A stretch of DNA of 17,544 nucleotides from Patescibacteria group bacterium (GCA_018816485.1 JAHIVL010000042.1:1-17544), one strand, 5' to 3'. Shown: positions 1 to 7,356, counted from the first letter of the stretch. The notes: generated by a model not told the origin, from the letters alone. A program made the numbers and translations.

Positions 1-97
1 AAAATTAGTTGTAACTCCCAAAGATGGAATCACTGTCAATGCCCTACTTACCTTAATAACAGATTTACCTCTTGCCGAGTCAGCAAATATTCAATAG
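1..97 (+). CDS. 3' end of an unidentified upstream gene (partial)
   Basis: An open frame (frame 2) enters from the left edge and ends at TAG 95-97. It gives about 31 C-terminal residues, including TPKDGITVNALLTLITDLPL. The composition looks like real protein, but I cannot name the family from this fragment. The first accessory repeat begins about 50 bases after its stop, so this gene marks the left flank of the first cassette-like array. Confidence 0.5.
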   Translation, partial: KLVVTPKDGITVNALLTLITDLPLAESANIQ

Positions 98-151
98 TTT
101 TTAAAAATTTACTTGTTTGAAGCTTCTTAAAAGTAAAGTAAAATTTATAGG

Positions 152-201
152 TCTCACTTTATCGAGATAAAAAAGTTCCAATTTCATCCCACGCTCCCCG
201 C
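152..201. repeat. Short boundary repeat, left array, copy 1
   Basis: First of three near-identical copies (others at 1003-1051 and 2292-2340) of a repeat of about 48 bp. It starts CACTTTATCGAGA, passes through GTTCCAATTTCATCCCAC and ends GCTCCCCGC. Its right end resembles a degenerate T-arm plus the acceptor 3' strand of a tRNA. Sequence similarity stops on both sides, so these are discrete dispersed units. On the minus strand all three copies can be read as a 13-14 residue C-terminus containing WDEIGTF and ending SR-stop; whether this is translated is unknown. Confidence 0.85.
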
Positions 202-245
202 CAAGTATGGAAAAGTCACCGATCAGGTGATTTTTTTATACTTGG
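201..245 (+). terminator. Long hairpin directly after boundary copy 1
   Basis: The outer stem CCAAGTAT (201-208) pairs with ATACTTGG (238-245). An inner stem AAAGTCACC pairs with GGTGATTTT around the loop GATCA, with one G-T pair, and its 3' arm runs into seven T. It could act as an intrinsic terminator. A comparable hairpin follows most boundary cores in this window, so it may also belong to the recombination site. Confidence 0.55.
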
Positions 246-338
246 TCGTATTAACTGGGGATGGCTTGTGCCCGATCAAGCGAATTCTATACAATATAAA
301 TTTGAGCATGACGAGGGTAAATCCCTTCACCTCCGCAT
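246..338. repeat. Segment ending in a tRNA-Ser-like 3' end
   Basis: The segment ends (about 319-338) in AATCCCTTCACCTCCGCAT, which matches the T-stem 3' strand, acceptor 3' strand, discriminator and CA of a tRNA-Ser-like gene. The same end closes the long element at 2371-2530. GAGGG and CCCTT around TAAAT could form a T-arm-like hairpin. The two 12-nt blocks of the other long elements are absent, so this is either a variant or a decayed copy. The rest of the tRNA is not present. Confidence 0.45.
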
Positions 339-356
339 ATAATAAATCAATTTCAA

Positions 357-385
357 TTGATACAAATATATTTGACGCATATACT
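357..385 (+). promoter_or_regulatory. Promoter of the methyltransferase gene, probably leaderless
   Basis: TTGATA (357-362) and TATACT (380-385) are separated by exactly 17 bases. Transcription would start at about 392, next to the ATG at 393. No Shine-Dalgarno sequence is present, so a leaderless mRNA is likely. Confidence 0.6.
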
Positions 386-392
386 TAAATAA

Positions 393-977
393 ATGAAAAA
401 AAATAATCCATTGAAGTTTATTTATTGGCCCTTTTTAACAACTAGAGCTAAATACCTAGCAAAAATTATTTATCCACATGTTAAATCACTAAAAAATGGT
501 TTGGTTGTTGGTGCGGGTAATATGTTGGTTTCAAAATATATTTCTTTAAACTCAATAATAAAAATCAATGGATTAGATGTTATTGATATGAACCTAACTA
601 ATCTTCCTCATACAATTTTTGAAGGACAAAAGATTCCTTTTAAAAATAATTCTTATGATTTTTCTATGTTAATTGGTGTTCTACATCATATTGAAAAACA
701 AGATAACATCTTAATGGAAGTTAAAAGAGTATCAAAAAAGAGAATTATTATTTTTGAAGATACATACAAAAGTAATATAGAAAAGCAATGGGTCAAACTG
801 AGAGATGTTTTGGGGAATATTCCAGAAGAACTAAACATGAACTTTGCTTTAAACTTTAATTCTGAAAAGGATTGGGAAAAGAAATTTAAAAAAATGGGAT
901 TAGAAATTGAATACAAAAAATCTTTTTTCAATTTCCTCAGATTAACACATCATACTTTATATGTGTTAAAAAAATAA
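393..977 (+). CDS. SAM-dependent methyltransferase (class I, Methyltransf_11-like)
   Basis: 194 aa. A Rossmann-type SAM-binding start is visible as GLVVGAGN (about residues 36-43), followed by GLDVID with an acidic residue after the second strand. Next come IPFKNNSYDFSMLIGVLHHI, the usual motif II/III region of Methyltransf_11 proteins, and VKRVSKKRIIIFED. The N-terminal helix is short and the protein is compact but looks complete. The substrate cannot be deduced. The gene is solitary, lies between tRNA-3'-like boundaries and carries its own promoter 8 bases upstream, as expected for a self-contained cassette. It is rich in Lys, Asn and Ile and more AT-rich than the backbone genes, which fits recent acquisition. 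Family assignment is good; function is open. Confidence 0.8.
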   Translation: MKKNNPLKFIYWPFLTTRAKYLAKIIYPHVKSLKNGLVVGAGNMLVSKYISLNSIIKINGLDVIDMNLTNLPHTIFEGQKIPFKNNSYDFSMLIGVLHHIEKQDNILMEVKRVSKKRIIIFEDTYKSNIEKQWVKLRDVLGNIPEELNMNFALNFNSEKDWEKKFKKMGLEIEYKKSFFNFLRLTHHTLYVLKK

Positions 978-986
978 TTTTAAATA

Positions 987-1163
987 TTAAGTCTTTATAA
1001 GACTCACTTTATCGAGATAAAAAAGTTCCAATTTCATCCCATACTCCCCGCATGATGGAACTAGCCTGTTCTGAGTACCTAAATTTGCTTGAACTTCAGC
1101 TAAAATCATATTCCAAACTCTAATTTTAAATTCCTCATACTCTAAATGATTATCTGTAACAAT
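987..1163 (-). pseudogene. C-terminal gene remnant crossing boundary copy 2
   Basis: An open minus-strand frame runs from a TAG at 1164-1166 down to TAA at 987-989, with no start codon at its beginning. The part outside the repeat reads like real protein (for example RVWNMILAEVQANLG, then TQNRLVPS). It then continues through the boundary core as CGEYGMKLELF. This suggests the tail of a gene that overlaps the recombination site, as is common for recombinase genes that end inside tRNA-like attachment sites. The recombinase assignment is inference only. The alternative frame over the repeat gives the WDEIGTF peptide shared by all three copies. Confidence 0.35.
1003..1051. repeat. Short boundary repeat, left array, copy 2
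   Basis: Second copy of the unit at 152-201. It is nearly identical from CTCACTTTATCGAGA to CTCCCCGC, with ATACTCCCCGC in place of ACGCTCCCCGC. It separates the methyltransferase gene from the metalloprotease gene. No long hairpin follows this copy. The 165 bases after it contain the minus-strand gene remnant and then the promoter of the next gene. Confidence 0.85.
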
Positions 1164-1227
1164 CTAATAAAGTTTTTTTTAGTGTTTTTACTAACTAAAA
1201 AGTTTGCAGGTACAAAGTGTCATATTT

Positions 1228-1236
1228 TGCTACAAT
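1228..1236 (+). promoter_or_regulatory. Extended -10 promoter of the metalloprotease gene
   Basis: TGCTACAAT is an extended -10 element with no well-spaced -35. Its hexamer ends 7 bases before the ATG at 1244, so transcription would begin at or next to that ATG. This supports a leaderless start and argues against the upstream GTG at 1217, which would lie upstream of the transcript start. Confidence 0.5.
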
Positions 1237-1243
1237 AGTAGCT

Positions 1244-2239
1244 ATGATTAAAGAAAATGTTTTAACTACAGGTTTAGGAGTAAAAAAAGATCCATATGAT
1301 TTAACTTTTGCGAAAGCTGGTGCAAACATTTGGGAAAATGATGAATTATTTCAAAGATTTCTCGATGGTCCAATGAGTTGGAATGGACCTGAAGTATTAA
1401 CTGATGCAGATAGAGAATACTTTAAAAAAATATTTGATATTTTTCAACTAAATTTTCATGCAGTGAAGTATTACACTGTGAGTACAGATGCAGAAGAATC
1501 ATTTCCTTTCTTTAAATATGCAAGAGCTTGGTCAAAGAAAATTGATAGTGGTCGAGAAGATCATCCCAGCTTTTGGAGATATGAGATTCAAGTTTATTTA
1601 AGAGATGAAGATAAAGGGAATCGATTTTTAATTGCTCATGAGCTTTGTCATACTTTTGGCGATGTAGTTGCTGAAGCTTTAAAAATTACTTCTAGATCTA
1701 TTTTTGTAGATGAAGAAAATATTAACCCTGTGCTTTATGAAGGATCTCAATTTGAAATTACTCTTTGGAATAATTTAATGAAGGAAGGATTAGCCATTTT
1801 ATTTGAGCCAATGGATACTATCAGTTTAGATGAAACTATAATGAAAGAAGCTGAAACAGAAGGCTATTTGGAGATGAATGTATTAGATTTTTTAACTAAG
1901 GTGAAGTCAGAGGATAAAAGACAGCCATTCGCATCTCCATATGTTATTTTATCAAAGCATATTGCTTCATCATTGGTAGCAGAACAAATTACTCAATTTG
2001 CTTCTGAAACATTAAGTCCAAGCCTCGATTCTCCAGCATATTGGAACTTATCTCATCTTTTGGAGAGGAATAAAGATGAACAAAAAGCATTTTTTAAAAA
2101 GATCATGAATTTAAAAGTTTCTGATTTTTTACACTCACGTGGTAAGAGTTTTACACAGAGAAAACAAACTGTTGTTGAGCCTCTCATGATTTGGATGGAT
2201 TTGGTGAGACAGGAAGAAGCTGAAAAAGGTTCTCCTTAA
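1244..2239 (+). CDS. Putative zinc metalloprotease (HExxH, gluzincin-like)
   Basis: 331 aa from ATG 1244. A GTG at 1217 would add nine residues but lies upstream of the predicted transcription start. The zinc motif is H132-E-L-C-H136 in the context FLIAHELCHTFGD. KEGLAILFE about 45 residues later offers E181 as a plausible third zinc ligand, as in gluzincin EGLA motifs. No signal peptide or membrane segment is visible, so it is probably cytoplasmic. Outside the motif I do not recognise the family, and substrate and partners are unknown. The gene is solitary between two boundary repeats and is probably cassette cargo. An inactive or regulatory peptidase, for example a toxin-like or phage-related one, is also possible. 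Confidence 0.65.
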   Translation: MIKENVLTTGLGVKKDPYDLTFAKAGANIWENDELFQRFLDGPMSWNGPEVLTDADREYFKKIFDIFQLNFHAVKYYTVSTDAEESFPFFKYARAWSKKIDSGREDHPSFWRYEIQVYLRDEDKGNRFLIAHELCHTFGDVVAEALKITSRSIFVDEENINPVLYEGSQFEITLWNNLMKEGLAILFEPMDTISLDETIMKEAETEGYLEMNVLDFLTKVKSEDKRQPFASPYVILSKHIASSLVAEQITQFASETLSPSLDSPAYWNLSHLLERNKDEQKAFFKKIMNLKVSDFLHSRGKSFTQRKQTVVEPLMIWMDLVRQEEAEKGSP

Positions 2240-2291
2240 TAAGCAAACCTTGTTAATATTTCTTTAATATTAAAAATAAAATATATAGGCC

Positions 2292-2340
2292 CCACTTTAT
2301 CGAGAGAAAAAAGTTCCAATTTCATCCCACGCTCCCCGCA
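2292..2340. repeat. Short boundary repeat, left array, copy 3
   Basis: Third copy of the repeat, ending GCTCCCCGCA and followed at once by a long hairpin and the long structured element. One change (GAGAGAAA for GAGATAAA) alters one residue of the minus-strand WDEIGTF peptide but keeps its stop. Confidence 0.85.
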
Positions 2341-2375
2341 TAGGAAAATACCCAGTAGGGTATTTTCTTATGCGG
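2336..2375. terminator. 18-bp hairpin joining the boundary core to the long element
   Basis: CCGCATA (2336-2342) plus GGAAAATACCC pairs with GGGTATTTTCT plus TATGCGG (2369-2375) around the loop AGTA. This gives 18 consecutive pairs including one G-T. The outer arm is the tRNA-like end of the short boundary and the other arm is the start of the long element, so the beginning of the long element is an inverted copy of the core. It may terminate transcription from the left array. Confidence 0.6.
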
Positions 2376-2530
2376 AAGGTTAGTTGTGGTGAGAATTCCC
2401 TCAGGTTCGCGACGGAAAGCGAGCAAAGTGAGCCTGCCTAGTGCATGTACCCCAGGGCACCTTCTCTTGCTTCGCAATTCACCTTGTGAGCGAGTGAAAC
2501 GAGTGAATCGTGAATCCCTTCACCTCCGCA
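2371..2530. repeat. Long structured boundary element, left array
   Basis: This 160-bp element has complementary ends: TGCGG-A-AGGT at the start pairs with ACCTCCGCA at the end, with one bulged A. It contains GGTTCGCGACGG (2404-2415) and GCCTAGTGCATG (2436-2447), both also found in the three long elements of the right array at 12254, 15221 and 17448. Its tail TCGTGAATCCCTTCACCTCCGCA combines the shared block TCGTGAATCC with a tRNA-Ser-like 3' end. It could be a foldable recombination site or a structured RNA. It has no convincing open frame. Confidence 0.7.
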
Positions 2531-2564
2531 TGTCAGAATCCAGGCTAGAAATGTGTTATTAACG

Positions 2565-2587
2565 AAGATTATTTAATAAATAATCTT
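2565..2587. other. Perfect 23-bp AT-rich palindrome
   Basis: AAGATTATTTA (2565-2575), a central A, then TAAATAATCTT (2577-2587). It lies just after the left array and just before a promoter-like TGGTATAAAAT. It could be an operator or a weak bidirectional terminator. The rest of 2531-2819 shows no gene on either strand that I can support. Confidence 0.4.
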
Positions 2588-2819
2588 GGTATAAAATACA
2601 CAATTTTATTTGACATTACTCAGATCAGAAAAACAAATATTGTTGAATAGAAGTAAAATTAGGATATATCATCCAAAACCTACCCCTTCGAACGTTATTG
2701 ATTTTTTTATAATAAATTTGGGGATTTAGATAATGCTAAAGAAAAATTGATTTTAACTTCACGATCATTGTTATATTCCAAATTTACGATACGATATAAC
2801 AACAAATTGAAAGGAATAT

Positions 2820-3266
2820 ATGTTAAATTTCAAAAAACTATACTCAAAATTTATAATGATTGTTGTTATTTTTCTAGTTCTTATTGGAGTAAACAGTCTT
2901 GTTGCTAGATTTATGCCACTTGGTGGCAAGCCCGAAGTTGATGAGGAAATACAAGCTCCAGCAGAAGATGTTGTCACAACTTCAAGTCCTGTTATGAATG
3001 TTGATGTGGATACAGAAATTCCCCCAATCACATATGAATCCCAAGTCGACGATCAAAACGCTTTCAAACTTCTCCAAGAAGTAGCAGAAGTCGAGTATAA
3101 GGAATATGATTTTGGAGTATTTGTTGAATCAATCAATGGTGTCAAAGGCGACGACGAACACTTTTGGGCTTTCTATCTAAATGGTGAACAAGCACAGGCA
3201 GGAGCCGATCAAACAATTTTACAAAAAGGTGACAAAGTAGAATGGCGTTATGAAGAAATTAAATAA
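2820..3266 (+). CDS. Membrane-anchored DUF4430-like (transcobalamin-like C-terminal domain) protein
   Basis: 148 aa. GAAAGGAAT just upstream is a good ribosome binding site and fixes the ATG at 2820. Residues about 9-29 form an uncleaved signal anchor (FIMIVVIFLVLIGVNSLVA). A Pro/Glu/Val-rich linker follows, then from about residue 75 a domain with FKLLQEVAEV, FVESINGVKG, WAFYLNGEQA and KGDKVEWRYEE. These are the hallmarks of DUF4430 domains, which resemble the C-terminal domain of cobalamin-binding proteins. It is predicted to sit outside the membrane and may bind a small ligand. It overlaps the next gene, a DUF6580-like membrane protein, by 17 bases, so the two are translationally coupled and probably act together. 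Confidence 0.75.
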   Translation: MLNFKKLYSKFIMIVVIFLVLIGVNSLVARFMPLGGKPEVDEEIQAPAEDVVTTSSPVMNVDVDTEIPPITYESQVDDQNAFKLLQEVAEVEYKEYDFGVFVESINGVKGDDEHFWAFYLNGEQAQAGADQTILQKGDKVEWRYEEIK

Positions 3267-3771
3267 TAGGGTTGGCTTTATAAAACAGTCAACGACCGTC
3301 ATACTTGTTTATATTTCTCGATTTGGAATGTTACCACCCAATATATCACCATTGGGAAGTTTTGGTTTTTTTGGTCAAAATATTTTTTTATATTTTCTCA
3401 CAATTATTTTATTTGATTTTCTTAAAGGCGGTTTTTATTCTGGATTTTTGTTCACTTATTTAGGATTTTTCAGTTATTGGTTTTTTGGAAAAATCGCCAA
3501 AACTCAAAAACGCCAATTTTTTCTTTTACCACTCGCTTCATTTACTTTTTTTCTAATTTCCAACTTAGGAGTTTGGTGGTATTGGTATCCACACACAGTT
3601 TCAGAATTGTTAACTTGTTATATTTTGGCAGTTCCATTTTATAAAAATACTCTTATCGGTGATTTATTTTTTGGTTATGGATTCTTGAGTTTCAAAATCT
3701 TGGTAAAATTTGTGGCCAATCGTAAAATTGAAAATAGACTTAATAGCAAAGTTCTTACTTCAATTCAGTAA
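3250..3771 (+). CDS. DUF6580-like integral membrane protein
   Basis: 173 aa with about five hydrophobic segments. Motifs typical of DUF6580 as I know it are present: PNISPLGSFGFFG near residue 30, LFDFLKGGF, SNLGVWWYWYPHT, and LLTCYILAVPFYKNTLIGDL. The family resembles the membrane S components of ECF-type vitamin transporters in size and layout; that parallel is inference. The ATG at 3250 lies inside the end of the DUF4430-like gene (17-base overlap). Together they suggest capture and uptake of a small molecule, possibly corrinoid-like. The last 17 bases overlap the end of the convergent membrane-protein gene, leaving no room for a terminator between them. Confidence 0.7.
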   Translation: MKKLNNRVGFIKQSTTVILVYISRFGMLPPNISPLGSFGFFGQNIFLYFLTIILFDFLKGGFYSGFLFTYLGFFSYWFFGKIAKTQKRQFFLLPLASFTFFLISNLGVWWYWYPHTVSELLTCYILAVPFYKNTLIGDLFFGYGFLSFKILVKFVANRKIENRLNSKVLTSIQ

Positions 3772-5470
3772 GACTAAAAATTTCTTTTGGTAGCTCATAT
3801 TTTTTAATAATATCTTTGTTTCTTTCATTATTTTTTACAAATATTAAAATATATGAATCAACATAAACTGGCGTCCAGTTTGGATCCACAACTCTTCTGT
3901 ATAGAAAACTTTGAGCCCAATCAGTTTGGTCTAGTCTAAAGTAATAAATTGTTTCAAAGTTATATTTTTCAGAAACAGTTTTCCAAGCTTCTTCATTTTC
4001 TTGTGCTGCGATATATTCATTTTTAAAAAAATCTTCTGAATATGATTCTGGTCTGTTGTCAACAAAAACTTTTTGTTCTGGAAATAAATAATAAACTAGA
4101 TAACCTCCGAGGTCATAATTATTAAAAATAGGGCCAGATAGTTTGGCTTTTGTAAAGAAATCAGCAGAGTTATTCATTTCTGGAGTTAGTCCAAGTCCAA
4201 AATTATTTATTTTAGGAATCATTAATTTACTAGAAATCATTAATATTATTACTCCAATAACAATTGGAGATGAAAACATTATGAATACAGTATTGTTAAA
4301 CAATTTATTCAGTTTTAAATGATGGTTTGTGTAGATTAAAGATAAGTTTTGAGCTAAGATCGGAATTAAAACTATTCCATAGAATGACGAAATTCTATTA
4401 ATAAATTGGGTCATAATTCCAAAGGTTAGCAGCCAAGTAAGTGATAAAAAATTATCAAGAAAAAATTTTCGAATTTTCCCAGTTGTTTTCTCAGTACGAC
4501 TAGTTCCCAAAAAACTAGCCAACCCCACAATAGCAACAATAATAAAATAACTATGTTTTGCAATCTGATTTTTAATGTCAATCATGAACCATGTCGATTG
4601 GTTCTCAGCAACTTTATAGCCATAGTTATCAAAAATATGGAATGGATTTAAGCTTCCATCAATCCCGTGGGGATTGATAATTGTTACTGTGAACAAACTA
4701 AGGGTTAGTAGGAAAAAAAACATGATCTGATTACTAAATATTGCATTGTCAATGAGCTTTCCTTTTTTTTTGGCAAGAATATTTTTTAAAAGAGTATCGA
4801 TTAAAAACATTCCAGAAATAAATGGTCCAAAAATAAAAAATAGATGTGAGTTTGTCCATACTATTTGATTTATTAATAGCAACGCTGTGATTACGGGTAA
4901 AAATATTTTTTTAGACAATTTTGTGTTTTGATTAGACTTGCGCTTTTGATCAAAATATTCTTTGATCAAATCAAAGCAAAATAAAAATCCACTAAACATA
5001 AGTAAACTTAGGGATTCAGGTCGAACCTCGGTTCTTGCAGTAATTAAGGGTATTGCAATTAACCCTGCGATAACCGTAAATTTTATCCCAGCTTTTTTCT
5101 TTGCTAAAAGTAGTGCAAAAATAAAAGCACCAGTATAAAAAGACAAGTTCATCAAAGTTAATCCAGAAAAACCAAAGCTGTGCTCAATCAAATAAACAAT
5201 AACCCCAAATAACCAGTGATGGTTGGGAAAAGCAAAATCTGGTTGAGAGTATGAATAATAGTTTCTAGTCAAAACTTGCATTTCAGAAAATCTTTGCACC
5301 CAATTTACATCTATTCTTGTTTTTGTGTTTGCTTCTACAACTTTGATTAAAATTTCTCGACCATTTACAATATGTCGACCCAAGTCTGCAGTTACAAAAG
5401 AAATAAAATTAAAATAGAAAAGCGCAAAGTAAATAATAAGCACAATAAGTGGCCAATATTTTTTAATCAT
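3755..5470 (-). CDS. Polytopic membrane protein, GT-C glycosyltransferase-like
   Basis: 571 aa with roughly ten membrane segments, starting with a hydrophobic helix at residues 6-27. A conserved-looking acidic loop, TADLGRHIVNG with D29, follows this helix, the position where GT-C enzymes carry a catalytic Asp. The C-terminal ~130 residues look extracytoplasmic (GPIFNNYDLGGYLVYYLF, then VFVDNRPESY). This layout resembles the lipid-phosphate-sugar-dependent glycosyltransferase-like proteins common in CPR genomes. Donor and acceptor are unknown. It is transcribed away from dnaG across an 86-base divergent spacer and runs convergently into the DUF6580-like gene. An unrelated polytopic family is possible. 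Confidence 0.6.
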   Translation of the reverse strand: MIKKYWPLIVLIIYFALFYFNFISFVTADLGRHIVNGREILIKVVEANTKTRIDVNWVQRFSEMQVLTRNYYSYSQPDFAFPNHHWLFGVIVYLIEHSFGFSGLTLMNLSFYTGAFIFALLLAKKKAGIKFTVIAGLIAIPLITARTEVRPESLSLLMFSGFLFCFDLIKEYFDQKRKSNQNTKLSKKIFLPVITALLLINQIVWTNSHLFFIFGPFISGMFLIDTLLKNILAKKKGKLIDNAIFSNQIMFFFLLTLSLFTVTIINPHGIDGSLNPFHIFDNYGYKVAENQSTWFMIDIKNQIAKHSYFIIVAIVGLASFLGTSRTEKTTGKIRKFFLDNFLSLTWLLTFGIMTQFINRISSFYGIVLIPILAQNLSLIYTNHHLKLNKLFNNTVFIMFSSPIVIGVIILMISSKLMIPKINNFGLGLTPEMNNSADFFTKAKLSGPIFNNYDLGGYLVYYLFPEQKVFVDNRPESYSEDFFKNEYIAAQENEEAWKTVSEKYNFETIYYFRLDQTDWAQSFLYRRVVDPNWTPVYVDSYILIFVKNNERNKDIIKKYELPKEIFSLTELK

Positions 5471-5556
5471 TTCACATATAATGACATTTTTGCCTGAAAA
5501 ATTGCACTACTAAAATGATCAAGTTTTGGTTAAAATTGGGGTAATTGATTTAAAAT

Positions 5557-7335
5557 ATGTCACAAATCCAAGAAGTCAAAGAAGCCAGCGATATCGTTGA
5601 GATAATTGGTTCGCGAATCTCGCTACAAAGAGCAGGTAGCTACATGCGAGGTCTTTGTCCTTTTCATGGCGAAAAAAGTCCATCGTTTTTTGTTGATGAA
5701 AGTTTGCAGAGGTTTAAATGTTTTGGTTGTGGAGAAAGTGGTGACATTCTTACATTTCTAGAAAAATATGATGGGATGACTTTTGCTGAGGCTTTGGAGG
5801 AATTAGCTAATCGAGCGGGTATTACGCTTCAAAAATTTACGAAAACCACTGATGATGTTCATAGAGAAAAAATTCTAGAAGTGTTGAGTTTGGCCAAACA
5901 GTACTATCACTATTTACTTACCGATCACAAAGTTGGTACGGTTGCTAGAGAATATCTTAAACATAGAAGCATAACCAACGAATCAATCAAAATTTTCCAG
6001 ATGGGATATGCTTTAACGTCTTGGGATGGTCTAATTAATTTCTTGCATAAGAAGAAAAAATATGATCTTAACTTACTTCTCGATGCTGGCTTAATAATTA
6101 AAGGAAAAACTGGTAGATACTATGATCGTTTTAGAAGCAGAATAATTTTTCCACTAAACGATCATCGAGGAAGAACAGTTGGTTTCTCTGGAAGAGTAAT
6201 TGATGGTGATGAGAAAGATGCAAAATATATTAATTCTCCAGAAACAGTTTTATACCACAAAAGCAAAATGCTGTTTGGTTTTAGCGAGCTTTATCAAGAG
6301 ATCAGAAAATCGAGAGAAGTGGTTGTCGTTGAGGGAGAGTTTGATGTAATTTCTTCGACTCAGGCACACATGAACTCAATCGTTGCAATTAAGGGTTCAG
6401 CTCTCACGGCCAATCATGCCAAACTTTTAAAGAGAACTGTTGATAAAGTTTTATTATCACTTGATACAGATGATGCCGGAGTTCAAGCTACAAAGAAAGC
6501 CATTATCGCTTTGAAGGAAACAAATCTGGAGCTTCGAGCTGTAATTATTCCAAATGGCAAAGATCCTGACGAACTCATAAAATCTGATCCAAAAAAATGG
6601 AGAGATGCAGTAAAGGCTTCAATTCCCGCTCATGAATTTTTGGTAAAGGCTGCTCTAATGCAACATGATCAAAGTAAACCAGAAGGAAAACGAGCCATAA
6701 TGAAAGAGTTATCACCTCTTTTTGCGCAAATTGAGCATGCGGTTGAGCTTGAACACTATATAAAGTTGTTAGCTAGTGAATTAGGAGTAAAACCAGAAAG
6801 TGTAAAAGAAGACGTCGATAATTATAAGAATAAAACAGCCTTTGGAAATTCTGCTAAAAAAAGAGAAGTCAAATCGCAAAATAGTAAGGTAGCAAAAATT
6901 GATCCACGAGAAAAACTTGAAAAATATATTTTATTTTTATTATTTCATTCCGACAAAGCTAGGATTCTTAGAAAAGTAGAAAGTCTTGCAGATGTTTCTT
7001 TTCAACTTATCGGAGCAAATTTTGTTATCAAGGAGCTCGCAAATTTTTCAGGACTTTTTGACCTCAAACCTTTTGCTGCAAAACTTCCAGAAGATATTCA
7101 AGAAAAACTTTTTGATGTTTATTCAGATGAAGTTTTACTTAAAGGCCTAGATACACTTGATATAGATAAAGAGTGGCAGACTTTAGTGAAAAAATTAAAA
7201 TCAATAATTGTCAAAGATGAAGTTTCAATAATAACCAAAGAACTAGGTGAGCTCGACGAAAAATTAGAAAAAACTGATGAAGAAGTCGAAAAACAAAATC
7301 TTCTACTTAAGAGAATCGTTAAACTTAGAAATTAA
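5557..7335 (+). CDS. dnaG: DNA primase DnaG
   Basis: 592 aa, normal length. It synthesises RNA primers at the replication fork together with the replicative helicase. The N-terminal CHC2 zinc finger has C34, H37, C55 and C58 (CPFHGEKSPSFF, then FKCFGCGESGD). The catalytic core contains GFSGRVI and a TOPRIM domain with E259-G-E-F-D and the metal-binding D303-T-D-D-A-G. The region after about residue 430 is charged and helical and is probably the divergent helicase-binding domain. No Shine-Dalgarno sequence precedes the ATG, so the start may be leaderless. In many bacteria dnaG is followed by rpoD. Here four redox and metabolic genes lie between them. Confidence 0.97.
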   Translation: MSQIQEVKEASDIVEIIGSRISLQRAGSYMRGLCPFHGEKSPSFFVDESLQRFKCFGCGESGDILTFLEKYDGMTFAEALEELANRAGITLQKFTKTTDDVHREKILEVLSLAKQYYHYLLTDHKVGTVAREYLKHRSITNESIKIFQMGYALTSWDGLINFLHKKKKYDLNLLLDAGLIIKGKTGRYYDRFRSRIIFPLNDHRGRTVGFSGRVIDGDEKDAKYINSPETVLYHKSKMLFGFSELYQEIRKSREVVVVEGEFDVISSTQAHMNSIVAIKGSALTANHAKLLKRTVDKVLLSLDTDDAGVQATKKAIIALKETNLELRAVIIPNGKDPDELIKSDPKKWRDAVKASIPAHEFLVKAALMQHDQSKPEGKRAIMKELSPLFAQIEHAVELEHYIKLLASELGVKPESVKEDVDNYKNKTAFGNSAKKREVKSQNSKVAKIDPREKLEKYILFLLFHSDKARILRKVESLADVSFQLIGANFVIKELANFSGLFDLKPFAAKLPEDIQEKLFDVYSDEVLLKGLDTLDIDKEWQTLVKKLKSIIVKDEVSIITKELGELDEKLEKTDEEVEKQNLLLKRIVKLRN

Positions 7336-7356
7336 ATATATTTATTAAATTAGTTG

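Noticed and set aside
152..2340. CRISPR array
   Set aside because: The three repeats are 0.8-1.3 kb apart with genes between them and no regular spacers. No cas genes are visible.
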